DNA of 41,042 nucleotides from contig JBBRNH010000043.1 of the NCBI GenBank assembly GCA_038230415.1, positions 1 to 41,042 on the forward strand, read 5' to 3'. The notes below the pieces were generated by a model. That model saw only the letters and a program-made list of their open reading frames with translations. It searched no databases and was not told the origin of the DNA. The DNA is from JBBRNH01 sp038230415. Lineage in GTDB: Bacteria; Bacteroidota; Bacteroidia; Cytophagales; Spirosomataceae. A program made the position numbers and the translations under genes. How positions within the stretch are numbered: position 1 is the stretch's first letter; each line of letters begins with the position of its first letter. Positions 30,605-39,775 of this stretch are shown here, one piece after another.

Positions 30605-33013
30605 GTGCTTGTAACCGACGACCTCCGCCTGGCTGATTCGCTGACCCGCGAGAACGTCCTGACCGATTACCGGCTGGCCTCCGAAAGCCGACAGGTAAGT
30701 TTGCTCGGCAGGCGCGATGTGATGGGCGGGCGGGCCAAGTTTGGCATCTTCGGCGATGGCAAAGAAATTGCTCAACTTGCCGCTGCCCGTGCCTTTCAGC
30801 GCGGTGATTTCCGCTCCGGTTATTACCGCGACCAAACCTTTGTAGCCGCCCTCGGCGAACTGACCTGGCAGGAGTTTTATGCCCAGCTCTACGCCCATAC
30901 CGACATTGCCCATGACCCTAACACGGGCGGACGCTCGATGAACGGCCATTATGCCACGCGCTGGCTCGACGAAAAAGGTCTCTGGCGCACCCAAACCGAC
31001 CTCTTTAACTCGGTCTGTGATATATCGCCCACGGGCGGGCAGATGCCGCGCTCGGTGGGGCTGGCGTATGCCTCTAAACTGTTTCGGCAGAACCCCGAAC
31101 TGCACAATATGGGCCGGTTTTCGCGCCGGGGTAACGAAATCACGTTTGCTACCATCGGCGATGCGTCTGCCGCTCAGGGTATGTTCTGGGAGTCTATGAA
31201 TGCCGCCGGGGTGTTGCAGATACCGTTGCTGACCTCGATCTGGGACGATGGCTACGGGATTTCGGTGCCGGTTGAGTTTCAGATTACCAAAGCCAGTATC
31301 TCCAAAGCAATGGCCGGTTTTCAGCGCGACCGCTACGACCGGGGCTTCGAGATTTTCACCGTCAAAGGCTATGATTATCCGGCCCTGATTGAGACCTACC
31401 AACAGGCTGCTCACCTCTGCCGCACCGAACACGTGCCGGTTTTGGTTCACGTTCAGGATATGACCCAGCCGCAGGGCCACTCATCGTCGGGGTCGCACGA
31501 GCGGTATAAATCGGCAGAACGACTTCAGTTTGAGCATGACTATGACTGCAATGTGCATTTCAGGCACTGGATTTTAACCAATGGCTACGCCACGCCCGAC
31601 GAGTTGGATGCTATTGACAAAGCCGCCAAAGCCACCGCCAAACAAGCCCGGAACGCAGCCTGGGCCGCGTGTTTAGCCGACATCAGGCCCGATACCGAAT
31701 CGGCCATTGATCTCTTGCAACGGGCAGCCCGCAACCACACCAAAGCTCCCGAACTCATGGCGTTGCAGGCCGAATTGCAAAAAACGCTGGCAAATCCACT
31801 GCGCCGGGAGGCTGTCACCGCCGTAAAAAAAGCCCTTCGGCTGCTACGCCACGATGCCGACACGCCCGCCCGCAACGCGCTCAAACGCTGGCTCGAAACA
31901 ACCAACACTCACAACGCCGACCGATTCAGTTCGCACCTGTACAGCCAATCACCCGAATCGCCGATGCTGGTGGAGGCCGTGCCTGCTCAATTTTCTGACG
32001 GTAGCCCGTTGGTTGACGGCTACCAACTGATGCAGCACTATTTCGACTCATTGTTTGGGCGCGATGCACGGGTGGTGGCTTTGGGTGAAGACGTGGGCCA
32101 GATTGGTGACGTGAATCAGGGCTTTGCGGGCTTGCAGGAAAAATATGGCGACCTCCGCATTACCGACACCGGTATCCGCGAAACCACCATTATCGGGCAG
32201 GGCATCGGGATGGCGATGCGCGGGCTGAGACCGATTGTTGAGATTCAGTATTTCGATTATATTTTTTACGCCCTCGCCACGCTCACCGATGACCTCGCCA
32301 CGCTGCAATACCGCACCAAAGGCGGGCAGAAAGCCCCGCTCATTATTCGCACGCGGGGCCACCGGCTCGAAGGCATCTGGCACTCCGGCTCGCCAATGGG
32401 GGCTATGCTCAGCAGCCTGCGGGGACTGCATATCCTGGTGCCGCGCAACATGACGCAGGCCGCCGGTTTTTATAACACGCTCATCAAAGGCGACGACCCG
32501 GCCCTGCTCGTAGAGTGCCTGAACGGGTACCGCCTGAAAGAACGGCAGCCCGACAACTTAGCCGAGTTTTGTGTGCCGTTGGGGGTGCCGGAAATTCTGC
32601 ACGCAGGCACCGACGTGACCATTGTTACCTACGGCTCGATGTGCCGCGTGGTGCTGGAAGCCGTTGCCCAACTCGAAGCCGTTGGCATTGGTGTTGAGGT
32701 AGTTGACGTGCAATCGCTCTTGCCATTCGACATACATCACAGCATTGTGGAGTCGTTGAAAAAGACGAATCGGGTGATTTTTGCCGACGAAGATGTGCCG
32801 GGCGGGGCAGCCGCCTACATGATGCAGCAGGTGCTGGAGGTGCAGGGCGGGTATCGGTATTTAGATTCTCCGCCCCGCACAATAACGGCCAACGCCCACC
32901 GCCCGCCCTACGGTTCCGACGGTGATTATTTCTCGAAACCCAACGCCGATGATGTTTATGACCGGGTGTATGGACTCATGCACGAGGTAGAGCCGGGGCG
33001 ATTTCCAATGTAA
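30605..33013 (+). CDS. 2-oxoacid dehydrogenase E1, fused alpha and beta subunits
   Basis: An 802-residue thiamine-diphosphate E1 with alpha and beta halves in one chain, converting a 2-oxoacid (pyruvate or branched-chain) to an acyl-lipoamide. The alpha half holds G-D-A-S-A-A-Q and the TPP-closing D-D-G-Y-G-I-S, plus T-Q-P-Q-G-H-S-S-S-G-S-H-E-R-Y, the regulatory-loop-like segment. The beta half begins near V-V-A-L-G-E-D-V-G and contains R-E-T-T-I-I-G-Q-G-I-G-M-A and D-E-D-V-P-G-G. The frame is open to an ATG at 30488, but the extra 39 residues are hydrophobic, Cys-rich and lack family similarity, and contain a promoter-like motif; GTG 30605 is therefore chosen. E2 and E3 are not in this window. 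Confidence 0.87.
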   Translation: MLVTDDLRLADSLTRENVLTDYRLASESRQVSLLGRRDVMGGRAKFGIFGDGKEIAQLAAARAFQRGDFRSGYYRDQTFVAALGELTWQEFYAQLYAHTDIAHDPNTGGRSMNGHYATRWLDEKGLWRTQTDLFNSVCDISPTGGQMPRSVGLAYASKLFRQNPELHNMGRFSRRGNEITFATIGDASAAQGMFWESMNAAGVLQIPLLTSIWDDGYGISVPVEFQITKASISKAMAGFQRDRYDRGFEIFTVKGYDYPALIETYQQAAHLCRTEHVPVLVHVQDMTQPQGHSSSGSHERYKSAERLQFEHDYDCNVHFRHWILTNGYATPDELDAIDKAAKATAKQARNAAWAACLADIRPDTESAIDLLQRAARNHTKAPELMALQAELQKTLANPLRREAVTAVKKALRLLRHDADTPARNALKRWLETTNTHNADRFSSHLYSQSPESPMLVEAVPAQFSDGSPLVDGYQLMQHYFDSLFGRDARVVALGEDVGQIGDVNQGFAGLQEKYGDLRITDTGIRETTIIGQGIGMAMRGLRPIVEIQYFDYIFYALATLTDDLATLQYRTKGGQKAPLIIRTRGHRLEGIWHSGSPMGAMLSSLRGLHILVPRNMTQAAGFYNTLIKGDDPALLVECLNGYRLKERQPDNLAEFCVPLGVPEILHAGTDVTIVTYGSMCRVVLEAVAQLEAVGIGVEVVDVQSLLPFDIHHSIVESLKKTNRVIFADEDVPGGAAAYMMQQVLEVQGGYRYLDSPPRTITANAHRPPYGSDGDYFSKPNADDVYDRVYGLMHEVEPGRFPM

Positions 33014-33017
33014 ATAA

Positions 33018-33126
33018 TTTTAACGCAGAGGTTAGCGGGGGTGGCGCAGAGATCGCAGAGTTCTTAAAAAATTCTCGTAAAAACTCTGCGATCTCTGGGT
33101 CACCTCCGCTAACCTCTGCGTTAAAA
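33018..33126. repeat. 45-nt-arm inverted repeat built from GCAGAG units
   Basis: Arms 33018-33062 and 33082-33126 are reverse complements with 3 mismatches in 45 over a 19-nt centre. Each arm contains three spaced (C)GCAGAG-like units (AACGCAGAG, GCGCAGAG, TCGCAGAG). It starts 4 nt after the E1 stop and ends in a T-rich run on the plus strand (33129-33135), so it may double as the E1 transcript's 3' hairpin. This type of GCAGAG/CTCTGCG repeat is one I recall from other Bacteroidota intergenic DNA, unverified. Confidence 0.75.
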
Positions 33127-33151
33127 ACTTTTTTTCTCAACCCAAAACCCA

Positions 33152-33343
33152 ATGAATCCCAATTACTTAGACCTCCGTTTTATCATCGGCCTGTTCTTTC
33201 TGCTCATCGGCCTGATTGTTTTTGCCACTTCGTTCGGGAGTAGCAGCGTTACCAACGGAGCCGCCATCAATCACTACACCAGCTTGGTTTTTCTGGCTTT
33301 TGCCGCCGTGATGCTGCTTAGTTTCTGGCTTGGCAGGAAATAA
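33152..33343 (+). CDS. Small two-helix membrane protein
   Basis: A 63-residue protein of two hydrophobic segments (about 10-27, I-I-G-L-F-F-L-L-I-G-L-I-V-F-A-T-S-F, and 43-59, T-S-L-V-F-L-A-F-A-A-V-M-L-L-S-F-W) joined by a short polar Ser/Asn loop. No family is recognised. Start ATG is preceded by an A-rich stretch. Function unknown; size and shape fit a membrane-stress or complex-accessory small protein. It sits alone between the E1 gene and icd. Confidence 0.72.
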   Translation: MNPNYLDLRFIIGLFFLLIGLIVFATSFGSSSVTNGAAINHYTSLVFLAFAAVMLLSFWLGRK

Positions 33344-33463
33344 ACCGACCTTTCTGTACTGCGTATGCGGCAGGTAATCTATGCCAATCGGCCCGGAGTA
33401 CTTACTTTTACACCTTTATTTTCTGCCGATTTCTAAACAGAGCCAAGTACCTCAGTAAAACTC

Positions 33464-34681
33464 ATGGAAAAAATTAAAGTCGCAAACCCCGTTGTCGAAC
33501 TCGATGGCGACGAAATGACCCGCATCATCTGGAAGTTCATCAAAGACAAACTGATTTTGCCCTACGTGGATGTGGACATTAAATATTACGACCTTGGCAT
33601 CGAATACCGCGACGAAACCAACGATCAAGTGACGATAGACGCGGCTAACGCCATCAAACAGTACGGTGTGGGGATAAAATGCGCCACCATCACCCCCGAC
33701 GAAGACCGCGTGAAGGAGTTCAACTTGAAACAGATGTGGCGGTCGCCGAACGGCACTATCCGCAACATTCTCGATGGCACCGTGTTCCGCGAGCCGATTG
33801 TGATGCAGAACGTGCCGCGCTTGGTCACCAACTGGACGGCCCCGATTGTGATTGGCCGCCATGCTTTCGGCGATCAGTACCGCGCTACCGATTTCTTGGT
33901 GCCGGGCGCGGGCAAACTGACCATGACGTTTGAGGGCGAAGACGGAACCGTGCAGAAATACGAAGTCTTCAACTTCAAGGCTGCGGGCGTGGCAATGGGC
34001 ATGTACAACCTCGATGATTCGATCCGGGGCTTTGCGCGGGCCTGTATGAACATGGCCGTGCAAAAGCAGTGGCCGTTGTACCTCTCGACCAAAAACACGA
34101 TCCTGAAAAAATACGACGGTCGGTTTAAAGACATTTTCCAGGAAGTATATGACACCGAGTTCGCCGGGCAGGTGCAGTACGAACACCGCCTGATTGACGA
34201 CATGGTGGCCTCGGCCCTGAAATGGAACGGTAATTTTGTGTGGGCCTGCAAAAACTACGACGGTGATGTGCAGTCTGACACCGTGGCGCAGGGTTTCGGC
34301 TCGCTGGGTTTGATGACCTCGGTGCTGGTTACACCCGATGGCGAAACGATGGAGGCCGAAGCCGCTCATGGCACCGTGACGCGCCACTACCGCGAGTACC
34401 AGAAAGGCAACAAAACCAGCACTAACCCCATTGCGTCTATCTACGCCTGGACACGCGGCCTGGCGTTCCGGGGTAAACTCGATGATAACCAGCCGTTGAT
34501 TGATTTTGCCAATGCGCTGGAAGCCGTCTGCGTTGAAACCGTTGAAAGCGGCAAAATGACCAAAGACCTGTCGCTGTCAGTTTATCCGGCAGGTACGAAA
34601 CTCGTTGCCGGTGAGCATTACCTGAACACCGAGGATTTCTTGGAAGCTTTAGACGAGAATCTGAAAGCGAAACTGGCGTAA
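33464..34681 (+). CDS. icd: Isocitrate dehydrogenase, NADP-dependent (eukaryote-like dimeric type)
   Basis: A 405-residue TCA-cycle enzyme oxidising isocitrate to 2-oxoglutarate with NADP. Landmarks: N-P-V-V-E-L-D-G-D-E-M-T-R-I-I-W, the substrate loop W-R-S-P-N-G-T-I-R-N, V-I-G-R-H-A-F-G-D-Q-Y-R, the metal-binding D-T-V-A-Q-G-F-G-S-L-G and E-A-A-H-G-T-V-T-R-H-Y. Sequence length and loops match the subfamily II (eukaryotic-type) enzymes rather than the E. coli Icd. A strong intrinsic terminator follows. No other TCA gene is adjacent. Confidence 0.95.
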   Translation: MEKIKVANPVVELDGDEMTRIIWKFIKDKLILPYVDVDIKYYDLGIEYRDETNDQVTIDAANAIKQYGVGIKCATITPDEDRVKEFNLKQMWRSPNGTIRNILDGTVFREPIVMQNVPRLVTNWTAPIVIGRHAFGDQYRATDFLVPGAGKLTMTFEGEDGTVQKYEVFNFKAAGVAMGMYNLDDSIRGFARACMNMAVQKQWPLYLSTKNTILKKYDGRFKDIFQEVYDTEFAGQVQYEHRLIDDMVASALKWNGNFVWACKNYDGDVQSDTVAQGFGSLGLMTSVLVTPDGETMEAEAAHGTVTRHYREYQKGNKTSTNPIASIYAWTRGLAFRGKLDDNQPLIDFANALEAVCVETVESGKMTKDLSLSVYPAGTKLVAGEHYLNTEDFLEALDENLKAKLA

Positions 34682-34710
34682 TCGAGGTGATGATCTAACG
34701 AAACGCAACA

Positions 34711-34743
34711 AAAAGGCCGCCCCGAAACCGGGGCGGCCTTTTT
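34711..34743 (+). terminator. Intrinsic terminator after icd
   Basis: GGCCGCCCCG (34715-34724) pairs with CGGGGCGGCC (34729-34738) over a 4-nt loop, extended by A4/T4 and ending in a five-T run; 30 nt after the icd stop. Confidence 0.92.
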
Positions 34744-34858
34744 GCAGATAAAACGGGAGATTACATTGCCTTGATAAACGGCCCGGTAACTTGCCAATCT
34801 TAACCGACTCCTGCCGCGTACATAGCCTTGCTGATTCCCCGGCATCAACTGACTCCGT

Positions 34859-37798
34859 ATGAACCCTGTTTACCGCTCTGTTTTCGCCCGAAAACGCTCT
34901 TTAATCGGCCTGATGGCCTGTTTATCATTCGTATTTCTGCTGGCGGGTCCGGCAGATGCCGGTAGTAAATCAGGGCTAACGGTCGCTGATACGGGCCGTT
35001 TTATCCCGGCGCAGTCAACAGCTACGTTGGTTCAACGGGTAGCCTGTCCGGGTCCGGGGGCATTATTTACGGCCAACGCAACGGCTAACTCAGTCCGGCT
35101 GGCCTGGTATTCGCTAACGGCTGCCACAACTGAATTGTCTTACGCACCGGCCAGCCAATCGGCCACCGGCCCCTGGACCACTGTCAGCAGCCTGACCGCA
35201 CAATTCGCAGCCTATTCACACACGCTGACCAACCTGATGCCCAATACGGCATACGCATGGCGCGTCCGGGAGTTTTGCTCGGCGGTCGACAGTTCGGCAT
35301 ACATAGCCGGGCCGGGATTTCTGATCGAGTGCCGGATGCCTGCCAACCCGCGTACCGGCAGGGTCGGTTTTAACTCGGCCTCGCTGAACTGGAACGGCGA
35401 ATCGGGCCAAACCTACGAGGTGCAGTGGCGGCAGCCGGGAACCACGCCGTTCAGTTCGGCCACCACCACCGCCACCGATTACCAACTCAGTAATCTGCCC
35501 GAAGGCCCATATCAGTGGCAGGTCAGAACCCGCTGCGGTGCGGGTGGCAATTCGGCCTTTACCAACCCCATTTCCTTTACCACCGCCTGCCAGGTGCCAA
35601 CCGTCAGCGTGGCCTCGGTTAACCGCACATCGGCTGTGCTGGTCTGGGATTTTGATTATGGCGTGAATTATGGGATTCAATGGCGACCCAACGGCAGTAC
35701 GGCCTGGGCATTCACCTCGCCGGTGCTGAACGATTTTGACTATTCGGACTACGTGTATGACGAGCAATTCACCATTGATAACCTTACTCCCGGCGCGGGT
35801 TACGAGTATCAGATCAAGGCTATCTGCCCCAACGGGGTAAACAGTGCCTTTTCGCCGGTTGGCAGTTTCACCACTACCGCCTGCGCCAGCACCGCCCCCG
35901 ACGCGGCCAATAGTGTACCAGGATACAACAGCGTTGCGCTGAATTGGTCATCCGGGGCCGATTTGCACGACCTGCGCTGGCGACCCGCCGGTGCCACCGT
36001 CTGGAACCTCGCTACCGACATCGTGGGTACTACGCTGTCGGTGCAGGGCCTGGCGGGCAGTGCCGTTTATGAGTGGCAGGTGCGGGGGTTCTGCGCGGGT
36101 CAGGCCGGGCCGTTCTCTGGTCTGCAAACCTTTACCACTACCTGCGGTTTGCCCGATTACCTGACCACCTGCCAGACCAACACCACCGCCCGCCTAACCT
36201 GGAACGGCCCGCCGGGAGCCGCCTTCGATTTGCAATGGCGGACCGTGGGCGGCACCTGGACCATGATTAACAGCCTGACTACCAGCGCGTATAGTTTAAC
36301 GGGCCTCGGCCCGGCCACGAATTATGAGTGGCAGGTCAGAACGGTGTGCGGTGTCGGTCAGTCGTCGGCGTTTGCTGCGCCGGTGCAGTTTCAGACCTCG
36401 GCCACCGGCCCCGTTCCGGCCAACGTTACGGCATCGGCCTACGCATCGAGTTGCGGACAGGCTTTCCTGTCGTGGTCGGGTTGTTCGGGGAGTTTGGTCA
36501 TGTTTGCCGTGCAATACAAACCGCAATCGTCGGCAACGTGGTCAGTCTCCGCGTCTCAACTTGTGGCCGGTACGTTTCTCGCGGTAAGCCAACTGGCAGA
36601 AGGCACGGCTTACGATTTTCGGGTGCGGGCAGTGTGCAGTCCGGGCGATACGTCGGCTTTTGCGATCACCTCGGTACTGATGCCGGTTTGCCCCTGCGCG
36701 GCCATTGCCGGTATCAGCCACAACCGAATCAGCAGCAGCAGCGCGTTTTTGCAGTGGGACGGGTCGAAAACGGCCATCCGCTACGAGGTGCGCTGGCGGG
36801 TCGGCAAAACCACCGACTGGAGTTCGGCCACCACCATCAGCCAGTTTTATCAGCTCACGAATCTGACAACCGACACGCCCTACGAGTGGCAAGTACGCCC
36901 GGTTTGCGCGGGTGGCATCCCGAATGAGTACAGCCTGATTGGCTTCTTCCGCACGATCTGTAATAGTCCGGGCGGGCTGAGAGTAAGCAATCTTACCGCG
37001 CTCTCGGCAACCCTGAGCTGGGATTTTATACCGGGTGTTCAGTATGAAATTCGGTATCGAGCCGGAGCCGGCACCTACACAACCGTCAGCAGCATTACGG
37101 GCAGTGTGTATTCGCTAACCGGCCTGACTAACAACACCGCTTACGACTGGCAGGTGCGAGCATCGTGCAACGGCGGGGGCAGTTCAGACTATTCAAACCC
37201 GGTATCATTCACGACGCAATGCCCCCCGCCGACCAACAAACTCGCCGATCAGATTAGCCAGACAGCAGCCCGTTTGACCTGGTCGGGCGGGTCGGCTACG
37301 GGATACGAATTGCAATACCGGCCCGTTGGCGCGGCTTCATTCACGGCGGTCAACGTGGGGCGAGTTACCAGTTATTCCCTCGTCGGGCTGACTCCCGGCA
37401 CGGCTTATGAATGGCAAATCAGAACGCTGTGCGACGCGGGTAGCAGCACAGCGGTTTCGGGCCAATCACCCACCTTCCAGACGCTGACGGCGGTTGCCGG
37501 GGGAAGAGAAGCCGTTGAAGCCAGAACAGAACCCGTTGACCGTGAACCGATTGTGATGGTATTTTCGCCGAACCCCGCCGATATTGAGGTACGGGTGCAG
37601 GTGCAACTCCCTAAGCCCGGCCCGGCTACGGTGTCGGTCCTGAACGGGCAGGGACGGTGGCTGCGGGGTTGGGCATCGGGGCAGGATAGCCAAACCCACG
37701 AGACCACGTTTGATGTGGGCGGGTGGCCTGCCGGTTTGTATCTGATTCGTGCCGAAACCAACGGGCGGGTTTTAGTACAGAAGTTGATAAAGAGGTAA
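34859..37798 (+). CDS. Secreted protein with nine fibronectin type III repeats and T9SS-type C-terminal sorting domain
   Basis: A 979-residue secreted protein. Signal peptide about 1-35 (L-S-F-V-F-L-L-A-G-P-A-D-A). Then nine FnIII domains of about 90-100 residues, each with a Y-x-W-Q-V-R-like strand near its end (V-R-E-F-C, V-R-T-R-C, I-K-A-I-C, V-R-G-F-C, V-R-T-V-C, V-R-A-V-C, V-R-P-V-C, V-R-A-S-C, I-R-T-L-C), usually closed by a second Cys. The last ~80 residues (F-S-P-N-P-A, then A-G-L-Y-L-I-R, ending in V-L-V-Q-K-L-I-K-R) form the type A sorting domain, so export through the type IX system with cell-surface attachment or release is predicted. Likely an adhesin or matrix protein; no enzyme domain seen. 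No T9SS machinery gene is in the window. Confidence 0.9.
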   Translation: MNPVYRSVFARKRSLIGLMACLSFVFLLAGPADAGSKSGLTVADTGRFIPAQSTATLVQRVACPGPGALFTANATANSVRLAWYSLTAATTELSYAPASQSATGPWTTVSSLTAQFAAYSHTLTNLMPNTAYAWRVREFCSAVDSSAYIAGPGFLIECRMPANPRTGRVGFNSASLNWNGESGQTYEVQWRQPGTTPFSSATTTATDYQLSNLPEGPYQWQVRTRCGAGGNSAFTNPISFTTACQVPTVSVASVNRTSAVLVWDFDYGVNYGIQWRPNGSTAWAFTSPVLNDFDYSDYVYDEQFTIDNLTPGAGYEYQIKAICPNGVNSAFSPVGSFTTTACASTAPDAANSVPGYNSVALNWSSGADLHDLRWRPAGATVWNLATDIVGTTLSVQGLAGSAVYEWQVRGFCAGQAGPFSGLQTFTTTCGLPDYLTTCQTNTTARLTWNGPPGAAFDLQWRTVGGTWTMINSLTTSAYSLTGLGPATNYEWQVRTVCGVGQSSAFAAPVQFQTSATGPVPANVTASAYASSCGQAFLSWSGCSGSLVMFAVQYKPQSSATWSVSASQLVAGTFLAVSQLAEGTAYDFRVRAVCSPGDTSAFAITSVLMPVCPCAAIAGISHNRISSSSAFLQWDGSKTAIRYEVRWRVGKTTDWSSATTISQFYQLTNLTTDTPYEWQVRPVCAGGIPNEYSLIGFFRTICNSPGGLRVSNLTALSATLSWDFIPGVQYEIRYRAGAGTYTTVSSITGSVYSLTGLTNNTAYDWQVRASCNGGGSSDYSNPVSFTTQCPPPTNKLADQISQTAARLTWSGGSATGYELQYRPVGAASFTAVNVGRVTSYSLVGLTPGTAYEWQIRTLCDAGSSTAVSGQSPTFQTLTAVAGGREAVEARTEPVDREPIVMVFSPNPADIEVRVQVQLPKPGPATVSVLNGQGRWLRGWASGQDSQTHETTFDVGGWPAGLYLIRAETNGRVLVQKLIKR

Positions 37799-37823
37799 TG
37801 AGGTGTCTTATTACCTTCTTTAT

Positions 37824-38420
37824 TCAGGACAACCCAGACAGAAGTTTGGGGTTTCCGGTAACAATGGTTACGTCTTTGCCAAGCATATCACTATCATCTG
37901 AAACAAGAATGTAGTTATTACGCTGGGCGATTTGAACCAGAATCCAGTCGTTGAAATCTAATGTAGTGTCGGTATTGTTGAAAACCGTTTTGATTGCCAA
38001 CCCATCAAAACCATCTGATATGAGCTCCATCAGGTGGTGATAGGCTTTTATGTTGTAGAGGATAAACCCATAATCCGTTTTAAACTGTTTGTGGGGCCGA
38101 TAAACCAGTTTGTAGTTTTGAGTGTCAGAGCCGGATGTAAGCAGGGTCTTATGATTCTGAACAAACAGTGGAAAATAATATGAACGCAAGAGCCGGTTTA
38201 CTACTTCTGACAAAATAAGAGCCGGTAGCACCACTTTCGGTTTGGGGCTACCGGCCTGTTTTATTCGCTGCAACAGATCCGCATAATCAATCCCTTTTTT
38301 ACCGCTATTCGACAACTCCAAATCAGCCTCCAGTATATAAATCCAGGCGTTGGCATCAAAGAGATACTTGCGGCCCGCAACCGGCTGATAAGTACGGATA
38401 GCAAAAGGAGTGTAAGCCAT
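37824..38420 (-). CDS. PIN-domain nuclease
   Basis: A 198-residue PIN-fold protein, a likely Mg-dependent ribonuclease. Conserved acids are D22 (Y-L-F-D-A-N), E72 (L-S-E-V-V-N-R), D155 and D158 (T-L-D-F-N-D-W), and D175/D176 (L-V-S-D-D-S-D), the full catalytic set. At about 200 residues it is longer than a typical VapC toxin (~130). Its ATG shares a base with the TAA stop of the DUF4325 gene (TAATG), so the two are translationally coupled. No VapB-like antitoxin is adjacent; the STAS-like protein and the GHKL ATPase upstream are the natural regulators. Confidence 0.87.
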   Translation of the reverse strand: MAYTPFAIRTYQPVAGRKYLFDANAWIYILEADLELSNSGKKGIDYADLLQRIKQAGSPKPKVVLPALILSEVVNRLLRSYYFPLFVQNHKTLLTSGSDTQNYKLVYRPHKQFKTDYGFILYNIKAYHHLMELISDGFDGLAIKTVFNNTDTTLDFNDWILVQIAQRNNYILVSDDSDMLGKDVTIVTGNPKLLSGLS

Positions 38421-38758
38421 TAAGCGTAGGCCAGTGTTTCTTCCATCAGTTGGGCATAATACGCCGGGCGTAATGCCTTGTCAATGGTGCGGGTTATGGC
38501 TTCCGGCAAGATGGTGTCTTCGGGGGCAATCCCCGTGATCGTCATCAGAGATGCAATGTTCGACGCATCGAACGAGCGGTACAGGCGGCCAATGCTGGCG
38601 TTGAGGAACTGAGTTGAGCAGGTTTCGATACCATCGAACGATAACTCGAAGGGTTGATCTGCGTTCATCGCCCGCTCCATGCAGGCATACACGCGCTGAC
38701 CCTCGTCCCGAAAAGCAGCAGTCTGGCTATTAATGCACTCGGCAATTACCAGTTTCAT
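38420..38758 (-). CDS. STAS-like DUF4325 protein
   Basis: A 112-residue protein matching DUF4325: L-V-I-A-E-C-I near the start, F-E-L-S-F-D-G-I-E-T-C-S-T-Q-F-L-N-A-S-I-G-R-L-Y, and a helical tail (A-I-T-R-T-I-D-K-A-L-R-P-A-Y-Y). The S-T-Q-F-L-N-A motif sits where STAS anti-anti-sigma proteins carry their phosphoserine loop. DUF4325 proteins are normally encoded next to GHKL ATPases, as here. ATG 38758 is chosen over an upstream frame start that lacks family similarity. Gap of 116 bp from the ATPase gene; overlaps the PIN gene by one base. Confidence 0.85.
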   Translation of the reverse strand: MKLVIAECINSQTAAFRDEGQRVYACMERAMNADQPFELSFDGIETCSTQFLNASIGRLYRSFDASNIASLMTITGIAPEDTILPEAITRTIDKALRPAYYAQLMEETLAYA

Positions 38759-38874
38759 AGCTGTAATAGTAAAGTATGTGATAAGGCTGTAACTGTGAGG
38801 TGTGCAAAAAACGTGCAAAGGTAGAACAAATCTGATTATCTGGCGGCCTACCGGGTAGAAAGATACTGATTATT

Positions 38875-39747
38875 CTACGATTTATCAAGCCCGTTGAAGG
38901 TGATACTGACCGTTGTGCCGATAAAGGGGATTTGAAACGTTTTATACCCCTTATGATGCGTCGGTAACAGATCGGTACTCCAAAAGCTATCGCCCGTAAC
39001 AATCTGTAAATCACCGCCTTTACGTCGGCAAAAATCCAAAATACTACTCAAACCACATCCGCTCGGTTCGTTGTCCAGCGCCTGGGTTGAGCCGCCAATC
39101 AACGCCCAATGGATGGCCTCTTGCGAAGTCTTGACAGTGCCGTTGCTAAACGCCTGAATGGGGGTTAAAAAACCAACGCCCAGGTCAGTCATCGTGAACA
39201 CAACCCGCCGTTGCTGCGGAAAATATTGCCCACATACAAAAAACGGAGCCGATGTTTGGGCGTGAACCCGGTAATTATTGAATATTTCGAGTAAATCTCC
39301 CCGGATTCGGGTAACTATGTTTTGATTGGTATTCCGCAGCTCGGCCAGACCCCGATGGGCAAATAAATCGGTTTCGACGTAGTGCTTGAACCGCTCCCGC
39401 TGATCAACATAAAAGTGCATACAGGCAATTGTGCTTTGCTGCACATCTTCGATTCGCTCTTCGTTGGGCTGAAAACAGCCGTTGCGGTGTAAGACATCAA
39501 AACGCCCCCTGATATCCTGATGGTCAACAACAAACGATAAGTTGTTTTCGCTGTTTAGTTTGTGCTGTATGCCACATAACACAGCCGCCATGTTTGCATC
39601 AAACCAGTCTAACTGTTCAAAATCCAGAAAGACTTCCCGGTCCCGTACATCGCTCAGGGTATGATACAATTTCAGCAATTGCCGAAACCCCGTGAAGTCG
39701 GTTCGTATTTGCCCTTCCAACGAATACCGGACGGCTTCAGCTTGCAT
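38875..39747 (-). CDS. STAS-GHKL ATPase (RsbW/SpoIIAB-like regulator)
   Basis: A 290-residue soluble protein combining an N-terminal STAS-like part (about 5-100; V-F-L-D-F-E-Q-L-D-W-F-D-A-N-M-A-A-V-L) with a C-terminal GHKL ATP-binding domain. In the latter, E154-I-F-N-N158 is the N box, D188-L-G-V-G192 the G1 box and G230-C-G-L233 the G2 box. This is the layout of anti-sigma-type serine kinases but with the STAS module fused. It should phosphorylate or bind a STAS partner, for which DUF4325 next door is the candidate. It starts 28 bp after the hsdS stop and is probably in the same operon. Confidence 0.8.
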   Translation of the reverse strand: MQAEAVRYSLEGQIRTDFTGFRQLLKLYHTLSDVRDREVFLDFEQLDWFDANMAAVLCGIQHKLNSENNLSFVVDHQDIRGRFDVLHRNGCFQPNEERIEDVQQSTIACMHFYVDQRERFKHYVETDLFAHRGLAELRNTNQNIVTRIRGDLLEIFNNYRVHAQTSAPFFVCGQYFPQQRRVVFTMTDLGVGFLTPIQAFSNGTVKTSQEAIHWALIGGSTQALDNEPSGCGLSSILDFCRRKGGDLQIVTGDSFWSTDLLPTHHKGYKTFQIPFIGTTVSITFNGLDKS

Positions 39748-39775
39748 GGTGGTACTGTTTATGGATGGATTTTGG

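Noticed and set aside
33452..34387. 311-codon minus-strand frame opposite icd
   Set aside because: Antisense shadow; His/Val-rich low-information translation, while icd has full catalytic motifs.
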